Shown here piece after piece: positions 39,135 to 51,004 of a stretch of DNA of 64,000 nt. The stretch covers positions 868,001 through 932,000 of the forward strand of contig NC_057371.1 in the NCBI RefSeq assembly GCF_016906535.1, read 5' to 3'. Both the position numbers and the translations under genes were made by a program. Origin of the DNA: Rhizoctonia solani. Taxonomy: Eukaryota; Basidiomycota; Agaricomycetes; Cantharellales; Ceratobasidiaceae. The notes under the pieces were generated by a model. That model did not search any database and was not told the DNA's origin. It saw nothing but the letters and a program-made list of their open reading frames with translations. Every line of letters begins with the position of its first letter. The stretch's first letter is position 1.

Positions 39135-42100
39135 ATGTCCGGTCCAGCTCAGGCACCGGGGTTTGACGATACATGGACCCAATGGGATGAGCACATCCTA
39201 GAGCAAGCAAAGATAGCTCAAGAAACACTGATAATGGTGATACACAAGCCACTTTTACCGAAAATATTGAAACATTTCAGTATATGAATCCCTGGGAAAG
39301 TCAAGTGGATCTATCTACAGGAAGAGAGCATATCGAGATGGCGCGACTATAGGTAAATAGGCATCTTCGCTCACTGTATAACCTTCATTCTTATCAGGCG
39401 CAAAGACTGGACCCAAGAAGAAGCCGTTGAGCGAATGAACAAGAACACGCTACGCTCTCAACCGGGTCTTCGAGGGATTGTCCTTCCCCTACTGGATCAA
39501 GCGCGAATATGGTTATTATCTCATGTATGCGGATGGTAATCCCCTATATCTGACTCTCTTGGTGATCTAGGGTTGTTCTCATTGTGACCGGTATTTTGGT
39601 TGGCTTCGTCGGCGCGTGGTTAGATGTTCTAGTTGCCTGGTAAGTCCTACAATTAATTCAATCTGCCACTTTACCTTATTTTATATATACACGAAGGCTG
39701 GGTGATATACGCACGGGGAGGTGTAGTTACGGATTTTTCTACAACGAAAATTCGTGTTGCAGTGGTCTGGACGGTAAGTCTCTCCGCCTAGCCCTAGGCT
39801 ATCGGCTTAACGTGAATTTAGCTGGAGAAGAGTGCAACGAATGGAACACGTGGGGAGAATACCTTGGGATTAGATCTATAGCTGCGACGGCACTCATTCA
39901 ATCCATCATTTACGTCGTACTGGCTGTGAGTTCACGTTTATCAACCTCCAGGGCATCAGCATATCGTACTTGCAATAGATGGCATATTCTGGAAGCGCCG
40001 CAATACTTGTTCAATCATACGCACCGTACGCGTTTCACACCGGAAGTGAGTCTGGCAGCATCTCAAATCACTGTGTGCTCCTGACAAAAAATACCAGTTC
40101 CTGAGATTAAAGCTGCAAGTATTTTATGGTATTTTCATGAAAAAGACTAATCGAATGTCTATTAAATTTGTAGATCCTCAATGGGTATGTCCTAGATTTG
40201 TTCCTATCTCCTTGGACACTCTTGGTCAAAGGTGTAGGCTTGGCGCTGGCAGTGGGTTCCGGGCTATCTCTCGGTAAAGAGGTGAGAAATATAAGCTTTT
40301 GTTTCTCACTTCACTGAGGGAGATCGGTAGGGCCCTTTGGTGCATGTTAGCTGCTGTATCGCATCCATATTTTACGATCTCATTTCACGCTTTAAGGGAA
40401 ACCAAGGTATGCTTCATTGCCTAGCTTTACAATAGGTTCAACCGATTAACCTACATCCAGCACAGAAGCGCCGCATCCTATCTGCGGCCGCATCGGCAGG
40501 TGTGGCCGTCGCTTTTGGATCCCCATTAGGTGGGGTGCTATTTGGACTGGAAGAACTCGACCTTTTCGCGCGTGTTCATATAATGTGGCGCGCGTTTGTT
40601 TGTGCTGTACTGGCCGCTGTGACACTCCAGTGGACTGATGTATTCGCGACCGGGAATCTGGTGCTGTTTCGAGTAGGTTTATGTATGATCTGAAAATGGG
40701 CTGTTGTCTACCAGTATTTTAGGTTACGGAAGGGACGCCTTGGAAAGGGTTTGAACTGGTATGTCGATAGGATGGATCTAGTGGACCAATCTGTTGATAC
40801 CTTCGTTTAGTTCCCATGGATGATTCTGAGTGTCTTTGGTGTAAGAATTTGCGTCAAGGTTCCATGACTGGCCCCTATTCTGAACTACCTATTCGTTTCA
40901 GGGACTCGCTGGTGCACTTCTCATTCGTTTGAACATCGCTGCTGCAGTCCATCGACATCGTTCTTGGATTCGTGACTGGCCACTCATGGAAGTGGTGTGC
41001 GTGACAGCATTTACATCGTTACTTAGTTATCCGGTATAGCCATCTCAGTTATAATGTTAGGTATCGTATTAAAACCTTGGTAGATTGCCTTTATGAGAGC
41101 TCAAAGCACTAATTTGGTTGGAAATTTATTTGCGGAATGCGACCCCACCAAACCGGATTACCATGGCCTATGCAAGTATGCAGTACATCATAGCTCCCCG
41201 ACCCCAATGAGCTAATATTTTGAATGGCAGTGTTTCATCAATGTGGCAGAATATCTTTGGACTCGTATTGACTTCTGGGTTCAAACTGGGGTTAACCGCA
41301 TGGACATTCGGAATGAAGGTGAGTAAGGATTATGCGACTACCCTGTGCTCGGACTGACTCTTTGGTAAGGTGCCTGCAGGAATTTTCTTCCCACAATCGC
41401 AATTGGAGCGACTATGGGCAGAGCGGTTGGTATTATCATGTGAGTGTCGATTTACTAGAGTTTAATAGTGTCGTTAATTCGGGACCAACTTCTAGGCAAG
41501 GGTGGCATCGTGCTCACCCTACTGCGTGGATTTTCTCATCATGCGCACCTGAGGGACAATGCATTTTTCCTGGATTCTATTCTGTAAGTGTCATTTTTTT
41601 AGACACCATGCTGCGTAAAATCACAAACGCCTTCGCAGGTGATTGGTGCGGCGGCCATGCTGGGCGGTGTAACTCGAATGACAAGTAGGCATATACTTTT
41701 CACCTCCTGATTGGACCTATGCTTAACACCGTCCTTTCTGTAGTATCATTGGTTGTTATCATGTTTGAGGTAATTTGAGGTTGAACTGGTCTCATACACC
41801 AACTGACAATTTCTAATAGTTGACTGGCGCGTTATCCCACGTTTTGCCTATTATGATCGCAGTGATGGGTAAGAGCAATTGCATGGCAAGTCGCTCTATC
41901 TATTGATGTAATTGTAACACAGTTAGCAAATGGGTGGGCGACGTGTTTGGCAAAGAAGGGATCTATGACGCTTGGATCGCACTTCACGGGTATCCCTTTC
42001 TATCTACTACGGTTGAGTTCAGGGACTATGGGGAGACAGCGGCTGGGCGTATGATTGCTCGAGAGCATATAATCTCAATCAATGCTCATCATAGTACCTC

Positions 42101-42746
42101 AGAAGAGCTTGGTGAGATATCCTTGGTCATGCTTACAAGGGAAGTTGTGAAGCTAAGCTGTGGATAGAACATTTATTGCAGACGTACACGTATCGTGGGT
42201 TTCCTGTGGTAGACGGTGATCAACTTGTGGGATACATAACGCGAGATAAGCTTCAGATGGCTATATGTAGGTTAGGTTTGCTATAATCTTACTTTCAAGT
42301 GCTGATTTGTTTTTATTCAGCTAATCTCGCCGATCAATACCCAGATGGGGTGGCACCGCCGGATATGAACTACACTTTTGTTGGGAGGCATGATTCATCA
42401 TACGAAGAAGCAGATTTGTCTGCTTCGTTGGATCCAGCGCCAATGCAACTTCGTCCCGCCGTACCACTTCAGCTGGTTGTCAGCTTTTTCCAAAAAATGG
42501 TATACTTTCCCTCATCCAGCCCGGGTTGAATCCTAACGCTAAACCCAGAGCCCGCAATGTGTACTGTTTACGAACAAAGGGCAGCTTAAAGGAATGATGA
42601 CCAAAGTGAGTTCAGATGTACTTGGCTGTGATGATACCTAATTTGTTCCCATCTAGAGGGACGTGGTTAACCTGTTGAGAGAACGCTTTCAGAATGCGCA
42701 TGTGTTGGCTGAGCAATCCGAAACTATATTTACTACTGGCGCCTAA
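39135..42746 (+). CDS. CLC-type chloride channel/antiporter with CBS domains
   Basis: CLC proteins move chloride, often in exchange for protons, across endomembranes. The start at 39135 gives [20 protein letters not shown]. The three filter motifs are present across many short exons: HTGIPEIK (replacing the common GSGIPE), [15 protein letters not shown] with the gating Glu, and [20 protein letters not shown]. The helix with [16 protein letters not shown] follows the second motif as expected. Two CBS domains close the protein ([36 protein letters not shown]), with the stop at 42746. The HTGIPE form is an ordinary variant of some fungal CLCs as far as I know. More than 15 introns are implied, and one junction near 40125 (before [10 protein letters not shown]) is off by one base. 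Confidence 0.88.
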
Positions 42747-42878
42747 TTGTGATAATCAAGTGTATTATGGTTATACAAAGTGAAATCAGACTCTGAGTTC
42801 TTTTACAGCTACTTGAGACGAACGGGTAGAGTAATAGGTGCAATAGTAAAGGTGTAGCCACAAATTGCCCAGCCACTA

Positions 42879-44437
42879 ATGGCAACCACGGTTCCGCAAG
42901 CGCCGCTGGGAGCACCCATTATGTCTGTCCCATCACCCATCCCTAACCCATTTGAAGCTACGCCCCGAGCATCACCCGTGAATGAGATTGTAATCGAAGG
43001 ACTAAACCATCCTACATTGTTTCTTCCACTTCCAACTGTAAGTATTTATTCGCTGATTATTGATTATTGGATGAACCAAAAGAGCACTCTAGACAGACCC
43101 ACTCAATGCTTTGCTCAGCAAGCACATCCCCGCCGAGGCGAGGCCTCATCGAGACCTAGTAGGAAGATATGAGGAACAAACGCTGGAGACTCTGGTGGTA
43201 TGCAGTATGATATTCCCGAAACATGGCTCGCTACTTATGGCAGGACACTCAGATGTCAAACAGCTGGCGTGCATTGGCGCGAATGGCGAAAGACCGAATT
43301 GTCGCGACTCCTTCTGCAGACACGACGCTGGTACTCGATGTAAGCGTGGTTTATTCCCCTTGACATATTGGTAAACCCGACACCGTTTCTCGTACATAGT
43401 TATGGTCGCTCAGACTAACTTCTCTCGCTCGAATGCGCCTTTTTAACCAAGCAACAGCGGAATGCTCGAATCTCTACTCTGTCCTCAACGCCATCTCTCC
43501 GCCTTCAGTTCGTCGCCAAATCGTACCGTACGAGCTCGACGTATTTTATGCACGCACGATTTATTGGTCCGGGGACCTGAAGGGATACTTGGACGAGCTT
43601 ACTAGATTAATTAGATTGTGCAAGAGCATGGCAAGGAGAGACGAGAAGCCTGGCTCTTGGGGGATTTGGACAGAGCGGGGAATGAGGACAGGAATGATGG
43701 TTGTAACCCAATTGATCGAGATGCAGGTGCACTTTCAAGTGTCTTCACCTAGATGGTTATTGACTCTGGATTACAGGACTATCCCGGTGCCTTGTCAATT
43801 CTTCGTCCACTCGCAATAGCTCCAAAAGCGCCTTCAGAGATCCGTTTCGCACTGGCACGTATCATGATGGAGGCTGGGGATACCAAATCCGTGAAATTGA
43901 CACTCGAGGGCGTTGAGACGGACGCGATTACGCAAGCTCTGGAAGCCGCGATGCTGGGAAGGTGGGAGGAAGCGGAAGAGATGCTCAGAAAGGCGCATGA
44001 GGACGAGAAGGAGAATGGTGTGTGAGCCGATTTGGCCCCTGTCATAGTTTCACAGGTAATTTAGGACGCGAGTGATCCAGGTTATCAATAATCTCGCGGT
44101 TGTGCTATTGGCTTGCGGAAAATTAGATGAGGTGAGATATGCTCGCTATTACTTTATGAGGCTGACCAATGTTGGATAGGCAATTGCCTTGCTCGAAAGC
44201 ATGCTCAAAGTGAGTCCAGCATCGTTTGTAGCTGTAGAGCCTTTCTTGTATAATCTCGGTACGTGCTATTCTGGTTTCTTTAGATGTGTAATTTACTCAC
44301 TTGCATACAATTACGCAGCAACTTTGTACGAGCTTCGATCCAACGCTGCCGCTGACCGTAAACGCAATATGTTAAGAGAGGTCGCACAATGGGGAGGTGA
44401 CGGAATCAAGACGAGTGCTCTGAAGCTACCGTCTTGA
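42879..44437 (+). CDS. TPR protein similar to TRAPP subunit 12
   Basis: A Pro-rich N-terminus (PLGAPIMSVPSPIPNPF) is followed by DPLNALLSKHIPAEARPHRD, SNSWRALARMAKDRI and LWSLRLTSLARMRLFNQATA. Later helices include LYSVLNAISPPSVRRQIVPY, SILRPLAIAPKAPSEIRFAL, AMLGRWEEAEEMLRKA and a closing TPR pair (INNLAVVLLACGKLDEAIAL; LYNLATLYELRSNAAADRKR). This order and length resemble TRAPPC12, a subunit of the TRAPP vesicle-tethering complex. The assignment rests on the pattern of short conserved phrases and is moderate. Introns, each short, fall at about 43038-43092, 43198-43250, 43341-43400, 43728-43776, 44021-44080, 44133-44180 and 44261-44320. Confidence 0.65.
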
Positions 44438-45078
44438 CTCGTGTAGAAGGAATTGAATTCCTGACCAGTTACTTCGGCTTACATTCGCTCAACTTGATAG
44501 CCATCGTTCTGCACTTGGAGTCTTCGACTGAATGTATTAATGACGCAAGCCTAGTTTTTTGAGCCACTCATTTCGATCTTGTGAATTCTTTCCCAATATA
44601 TCATACGACCCACATTGCGAACGCACTTATTGAGCATTTACATTGAGCACAAGGCAACGGTCTCGACCAGGAAGACTAACGTGTATCTCGTTCTAGCCCA
44701 CTTTGGCCACGAGGCGGTACATACTGCGCCGGTACACCTTGCACGCATAGGCATGCAACAAAAATAAACCAACACAACAAGTTCAGGATAGCAACGAAGC
44801 TACGTATATCTCGCTTCAGAATATTAACTGTACAATGGACTATTAGATATACGTTGACCAAACCAAATCCTTCGCTCAATGTTCAGTTAGGAAGGCAACA
44901 TAAAAGAAACAAATACGGATACACGGGAGGCGGAATAAATAAGGATACGAACCCAAAGAAAGAAAATCAAGAGAAAATAAGTACATGTAAGATCGATAGT
45001 CGAATGGGCGGTCAGGTCGCAGTAGTGGAACGAACGTGTTTGGCGTTGCGAATTTCCATTATGTTTTCTGGGAATGCA
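44438..45078. other. convergent intergenic region
   Basis: About 640 bases between converging stop codons, expected to carry both 3' untranslated regions. A-rich segments lie at 44870-44990. No gene was recognised. Confidence 0.5.
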
Positions 45079-46473
45079 TTAATTCGAGGTTTGAAATGAA
45101 GAAAGGGGAGGCGACATACCAGGACTTCCATGTTTCGAATACAAAGGACATAAATGTCGATTCCCTCTCCCACAGCACCTATCGGCCTCGCCTTCCCTTC
45201 CGGCCCCGATGCAAATGACACACCGACGGCGGCGTCGCTGGGTGTGTTGGCCCGTAGGCAAAAACTGCACTGGTCCGCAGGGATCGAGTTGTTGCTGTGG
45301 GTGTGTGTGCTGAGGTGAGAGAATGGCTGCAACCACGGGGGGAATGGAGGTGGAATGTGGGGCATGGCGCCACGCGGCTGGACCAGGTTTGATGTGTTGC
45401 GGTTGTTGCAAGGCCTGGGCCTGGGGGAAATACATCTCTGGAGGCTGCTGGTCTGGATATGACGAAGCGGAAGCGTAAAAGTGTTGTGCTTGCTGCTGAG
45501 AAAACTCGGGAGGCCTTTGTTGTTGAGGTGAATAGTACTGTTGCTGGGGGGATGGCAACGGTGGTTCTGCTGGTCCAGGGAAAGAAGGAGGCGTGGTCGA
45601 GGTGGGAGTGAAATGCGGCTCGGGTTGTGAGTTGTAAATGCGATACGGAGATTGAGGATCGGGCCCGGGGTTTGTAAACTGGTCTGGATGGTTGACACTG
45701 TTTTGTGAGATAAAGCTCGGAATATACGGCTGGTTGTATGTCATTGGAGACTGTGGAATATGATTCGGCTGCATCACCGGTAAGTGCGAATGCGGATGGG
45801 TGGCAGCCGGGGTTAATTCCTGAGGCTCGAGCTCGTACGATGTGTGAGCCACCGGGATGGAAATAGTTGGGGCGGGAGTACCGAGCATCAAGAGAGACTC
45901 GGCATGAGATACCACAGAGTCATCGTTGGACATTGCAGAGTGGATCTGATCTGGGTCAGAGATGGACGATCCCACTGGGCTGACAGACTGAGGAGGAGTG
46001 AAGAGCGAAGGAGTGTCACTGTGATTCTCAAAGTCGGCCGAGACCTCTGGGAGAGGCTCTCCGGTGCCAGAAGTATGAGGGCTCTGTGAGCGGGAAAAGA
46101 GACTTGATGTGGTCGAAGGGTTTTCGTCCGCAGCAAGTAGTGGCGGGCTGGAGTCCAAGAGATTGTTCTGGTCGGAATGGCCACAATTGCAGCATCGTAG
46201 GACATATGTTGCAGGGATATCAATCCAAGCTTGGAGAGCAGGGTGAACAGCATCGCGCCGGATGAGTCCAGAGGGATCTACGGAAGTTAGAGCTAGCGTA
46301 AATTCATATATAATGGACTCACCGGGTGGCTGGTGGGCATGGACCCGAATGGAGGCCTTGAGTGTCAGTGGACCGGTCTTTCGCGGACGTCCAGCACCCA
46401 TACGAGCGCCGCCCGCCTTGTGACCTTCTGGATTTTTACCTCCCTTTTTTCGACCCATGGGCGCATAAGACAA
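45079..46473 (-). CDS. unrecognised protein with AT-hook-like N-terminus and Cys-rich C-terminus
   Basis: The frame is open throughout. The N-terminus is strongly basic with an AT-hook-like GARMGAGRPRK following GRKKGGKNPEGH. A folded-looking segment with Cys-Cys-x-Cys follows (WIDIPATYVLRCCNCGHSDQ), then about 250 residues of Ser, Pro, Gln and His, typical of activation-type low complexity. The C-terminus has five Arg followed by CVICIGAGREGEADRCCGRG and RHLCP, a compact Cys cluster that could bind zinc. A likely intron at 46278-46322 is 45 bp, in frame and free of stops, so spliced and retained forms would differ by 15 residues (about 449 or 464). DNA binding is an inference from the AT-hook and Cys clusters. 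The gene is divergent from nup53; a CACGTG box lies between them. Confidence 0.65.
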   Translation of the reverse strand: MSYAPMGRKKGGKNPEGHKAGGARMGAGRPRKTGPLTLKASIRVHAHQPPGESIIYEFTLALTSVDPSGLIRRDAVHPALQAWIDIPATYVLRCCNCGHSDQNNLLDSSPPLLAADENPSTTSSLFSRSQSPHTSGTGEPLPEVSADFENHSDTPSLFTPPQSVSPVGSSISDPDQIHSAMSNDDSVVSHAESLLMLGTPAPTISIPVAHTSYELEPQELTPAATHPHSHLPVMQPNHIPQSPMTYNQPYIPSFISQNSVNHPDQFTNPGPDPQSPYRIYNSQPEPHFTPTSTTPPSFPGPAEPPLPSPQQQYYSPQQQRPPEFSQQQAQHFYASASSYPDQQPPEMYFPQAQALQQPQHIKPGPAAWRHAPHSTSIPPVVAAILSPQHTHPQQQLDPCGPVQFLPTGQHTQRRRRRCVICIGAGREGEADRCCGRGNRHLCPLYSKHGSPGMSPPLSSFQTSN

Positions 46474-46552
46474 GAGTCAGTTCAGCTGGATGTGTGGACA
46501 ACACGATGCATCCGTAGATCCTCCTCGTGGCTAGTTGCACCCCGTGGCAAGT

Positions 46553-46558
46553 CACGTG
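46553..46558. promoter_or_regulatory. CACGTG E-box between the AT-hook gene and nup53
   Basis: The hexamer, in context GTCACGTGAG, lies within the 148-bp gap shared by two divergent genes. It resembles the boxes in the mcm10 and mbp1/yvc1 promoters. Function is inferred from position. Confidence 0.5.
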
Positions 46559-46621
46559 AGAACACTCCTCACCTAAGCGCTGGGCTGTTGCTTCATCATC
46601 CAACTCCAACCACACCTAATC

Positions 46622-47742
46622 ATGTTTCAGTCCCAACATGCCTCAACGTCCCAACCAAATGCGTTCACGATTGATTCTCTAAATCAAGAACAAAAATACG
46701 TTCCAGGGTATCTGTTATCGACTACACAGGGAAAAGTGCGTACCTTTGTATGTTTGAACGTGGCGCCTGTCTCACAAGGAGTAGAGTGTCTCCGGATTCT
46801 CCAACTTTAATAACCCTCCTCTTCTCCCAGAGCCCGTGGCACGAGACCATGGCCAGTCGACCCAATTCGGGACTGGCTCACTATATGCTCGGTTAGTTTG
46901 TGGTTGATGCTTGTAGTTGGCTTATCCTGAATTGTTTTTTATTTACTCGTCTAGGCCACCTCCAAAAGCTCGTGACCGCACTGCGCCGATAGTAGATGAC
47001 GATGCACCACCCACCGAATCACTTCTCGAGGGCGGAAACTTCAACTTTTCTCAACAGCATCAACAAGCCCATCTCCAACAAACTCTTCGACCCACTCTTG
47101 CTTCAACTTCTGTCTCAACTATTGGCAAAGGGGCTGCTCCTACGCAGAACCACGATGGCGCAGTAGCAGTTCTGGTATCCGGATTTTATCCGGACCGTGC
47201 CCATAGTGTGATATCTCAGTTCACCGCGATCGGGGAGAGTTCCGCACCAGAAATGCCAGCAGAGGGTGGAAATTGGTTCAAGATTACTTACCTCAATCCA
47301 TGGGACGGCGCTAGGGCCTTGAGGCGAGACGGGGATATAATCAACGGGGATATGATGATTTCTGTTCGGCTAGTCGTAAGTCCGTTTAATCTCTTTTTGT
47401 TCCATTCTAGAACTCATCTTGCGTTAGGATCCTTCGCAAGCATCTATGCTTGGCGAAACTACACCTAGGCTAGCGATTACCGCTGCACCTACGGAACCCA
47501 CTCCTAAAAGCCCAGCCTTGCAAACTTCGCATGCGCCCACAGCTTTTGGTCGAGCCGCAACTCTTGCGCCATCAGCTTCCGCATTCAGATCTACCGCGCC
47601 AGTGACAGCTCAAACGCGACCTACCGCAGCGTCTGCTCCAGGCGCTGACTGGGGTGTAAGGAACCAGCAAGAGGGGGCCCAGGAGAACCAGTCTCAGTCT
47701 GGTGTGATGGGAAAGCTTTCGGATATGATATTTGGCTGGTAG
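46622..47742 (+). CDS. nup53: nucleoporin Nup53/Nup35
   Basis: This protein of the inner ring of the nuclear pore binds Nup170/Nup155-type scaffolds and the membrane. The start at 46622 gives MFQSQHASTSQPNAFTIDSL and GYLLSTTQGK. Splicing from a donor at GTACCT (46740) to 46830 and then over 46893-46955 keeps frame through GTGSLYARPPPKARDRTAPI. The RRM_Nup35 domain follows: AVAVLVSGFYPDRAHSVISQ, NWFKITYLNPWDGARALRRD, and the next exon begins DPSQASMLGETTPR. A Pro/Thr/Ala-rich linker leads to the C-terminal amphipathic membrane-binding helix VMGKLSDMIFGW, a signature of the family. The stop at 47742 is 173 bp from the converging transporter gene. Confidence 0.9.
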
Positions 47743-47915
47743 TGGTTGCAATGACAATGTGACTGGACTTTCCATCTGGACGTGATGCTCGTACTGTTAC
47801 GTCTATCACGGCATGGAATACAATCATTATGCTCAGATTATTAAAGTAAAAATACATAATAAGCGTATATATCCATATTGACTGGCTTCAAGGATATCAG
47901 TAATTACCGTGTCCA

Positions 47916-49373
47916 CTAAAGAGACTCTGATTTCTCGGCAAGTAGCTTTCCATCGGACGGAGGGTCGGCGGGGGTGGGTTGAGCAGTAGTTAATTTGCCT
48001 TGAGAGCTCGCTTGAGCGTATAACACAGTACCTGCAAAGACGCAGGTAGCGCCAATCGCAAGCCTCGTCGAAATCCCAGACCCGAACCACCAAATACTCA
48101 GACACAAACTCGCGGCCTTCCGCGCGGTAAGCACAAGGTTAGTTGTGACAGATGAAACTTGCTGTAAACGGAAGGTGTTATGAATGTCTAGCAATCTCGA
48201 AAATTACTTTAAGCAGAAACATACCGAAGTCAGGTTATTTACGCTCGAAACGCATACGGCTTGGGTGACAACGTTGAATGCTAGTACCGCGTGGAGTCCA
48301 GTAAGCCCATAAAAGATTGTATTGCTCGAGGGTGAAGTGGCGAGAGATCGCCACCCGTCGGAGATCTCGGACCACATGAAGGAAATGATAGGGATAGACA
48401 TTGCATGCTATCGGAATGGCTATTGATTTACTTATACACCATATTCCACAATCAACTCACATTATAAAACACACCCTCCTTCCAGTGTGGACCATACTTT
48501 GTGAAAGTTCGTTCTTGGTACAGCCCAAGTACCCCAGACCCAAGAAGCGATAGAGCAAGGCAGGTCACTCCCAATGCATATTCCTTGGTGTTGGCTTGAT
48601 ATGATGCTGCCGAAGTCGTTTTAGAAGTGGTTGTCGTAATCACTCCTGCAGTTACGATCAGAGCGGCTAACTAGTATAAAAGTTAGGAATCCCATGTTGA
48701 GACTTGAATTGGGGATAGCCTACGAGCTGGGTCTTATTGTATTGTTTGCACCCAAAAAGGTATCCGAGGGCCATCGAAACGATTAGGCCTATTACAAGGA
48801 TGAGCCGATAAATATGGGCGAAAGGCATGGGTAAAGGGAGCACCTACCTGCTGATCGTAATACAATTTGAATACTTAGCGGGAGCTTGTATCGAAATGTT
48901 AGGTTGTTGAGTATAGCTATGGTAGATACGAGCCCAACTTGCAATGTCCTGCGAGTTTTTTTATAGCTAATGTGAAAAGAGGCATGCAATAAGCCCAGGC
49001 TTACCACACTGACAGGGGTATTTTTCGAGGTTTAAGCGACGGTAGTGGTACTGAACTCCACAGAGGCGTATCCCACTGGATGACTGACGGAAGAGCTTGA
49101 ATGGTAATAAATAGCATCTGAAGGAACGATAGCGTCGTGCCTGTCGAAATGGCGGTAAGTGCTTGTCTCACCAGCGCAAGCTTAAGAGACCAACCTATTG
49201 AAGGTGTTTCATTTAATACCCGCTCTAGAGTCCAGGCATTCCTAAAAGGCGAGGTGCTCAGTAGCGGCGCCACAAATCGCATACAGGATCAAGGCGTACG
49301 TGCAACATCCACCGAAAACTAGCGAAACAGCCAACAAAAAGTCGAACAACCTGGGCGCAAGTGTGGCCGGCAT
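47916..49373 (-). CDS. nucleotide-sugar transporter, Yea4/SLC35B4 type
   Basis: This family carries UDP-GlcNAc (and UDP-xylose in some members) into the ER or Golgi, supporting chitin and glycan synthesis. The start chosen at 49373 begins at MPATLAPRLFDFLLAVSLVF, the first membrane helix, with the family phrase GGCC...NAWTLERVLNETP. Next come LPSLKPRKIPLSVW, LNNLTFRYKLPLSIQIVLRS, then YALGVTCLALSLLGSGVLGL and YQERTFTKYGPHWKEGVFYN, which is characteristic. The C-terminal helices include SALVLTARKAASLCLSIWWF-like sequence and a short polar tail. The same frame extends upstream to a Met at 49538, giving 55 extra polar residues, an alternative start. Introns are numerous and short. Confidence 0.85.
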
Positions 49374-49538
49374 CTTTATCTTCCATGGCGCCCAAAGGTG
49401 CTGCGTACTGGTGTCCTTTACGGCAGATGCTATGTTCGTGGTGCTAGTATTTGATGCAGCTGATCCCAAGGGTTTATCACCCCGATTCCGTATACGGACG
49501 CGTGATGTAAGATAATTGGATGAAATATGAGCTTGCAT

Positions 49539-51004
49539 AGTGCTTGTGGAAGGGAGAAGGGAATGTGATGCCGCAATCCTGTGTTAAGCTTGCACTGAGG
49601 ATGAAACGTTGGTCGAAACGTGGTGAATTATGTTTTGCTGGCTGTACACGTCTCAACTTGGCGCTCGGCGGTTGGTTTGGCGGAGAGTACCGCCGGATCG
49701 AATATTCCGGCTTATTGCTCGCTTCGATTCCGTCGACACCCAAGAGATGATCTATCTTTCGCAACCATGTAGTTTTGAGTATATTTCAGCCCTGAAAACA
49801 TTGATAGTCTGGTGTTCTATGCGAATCAATTGTCTCAAGCATATTCTAATATTAATGGGTTCGGAGCTCAATCACCTTGGTTCATTTTCATATTTCATCG
49901 GTATCGTCACCCAGAATGATTGCCTTCCTGTTCTCACGAGGTCCAAATCCTCAACTGTTCTGGTTTCAATGATTACTACGAGACTTTCTGAGTTAATATA
50001 TGTCCGAAAATATCATGGTTCATCTTGGAATTCTTGATCGCGGGCCAAAAAGAACCTCTAAATCTAGATTGAGATATTACCTTCCATCTACTATGCCATC
50101 TTGATCAGCTGACTCGCGGACTATGGCATGATTGCATCAGAATACTTTCGAATTGCTGTGATTTGTGATTAATTTCAGATTGAGGTAACACTTCTCACAT
50201 CTGCAGCGGTCATCTAGTGTACATACGTATATGCTGTACTGGAGCCTCTTCAATCACAATACTTCGGAAGGCAGTCTTACTTGAAAAGAGGGCAGTCTCA
50301 TATATGCCGCGAGACATGTGAATAAAGATTCTGAAATGTCTCCTATCTGGGCCGGGCATGCCCTGATACCGTTTTAGCGTAATGGGTGTGATGAATTGGT
50401 GAATGACCCTGAATGGGGTTGCATATGGTTTGCGGCGTTGATGAATCTGGGATATCAGACAGCCATGCTGCTTACAGATGAGTTATAAGACATAAGAACA
50501 ATTACAGATGGGTTCGCTAAGATGATCAAACCTGGCAATATCGAATCAAATGTTTTCCCATCTTGAACCAATTTACCAGGTTATTCAAGAGCACCGCTTC
50601 GTTGTGCAGTTGACTTCCAGAGTTACGACATCAGTAGAAACGTGTAAAGGTAGGCTCAGTGCATATGCATTGTGGTTTTTATAATATACATAGGGTGCGC
50701 TTGCACATAATCTTGATGCACTCGTCATATCACTGTCCAGACTATTCGCCAAATAAATGCGCGGAGGATCATTCCGGTTTTCGATCGAAGAGCAGTCGGA
50801 AAATACAAGATCCATCGGATTTATTGAATATTGAAAGATGAACTATATTACTGCTAGCAAGTTTGATGGTCACCTATCTCATGGACTGTTTTGTGGTCGA
50901 TCATGCCTATTGGGTTATAATTTATCGGCGAATAATTTGTCATCTCACTTTGCAATAAGCGCCCAACTGCAACCCATGGTAGTTACCCGACCACGTCCTT
51001 CACC
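49539..51004. other. gene-free region upstream of prp4
   Basis: About 1.5 kb, AT-rich, with short frames lacking coding character on both strands. It must contain the promoters of the transporter gene (minus) and prp4 (plus). No mobile element or RNA gene was recognised. Confidence 0.5.
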
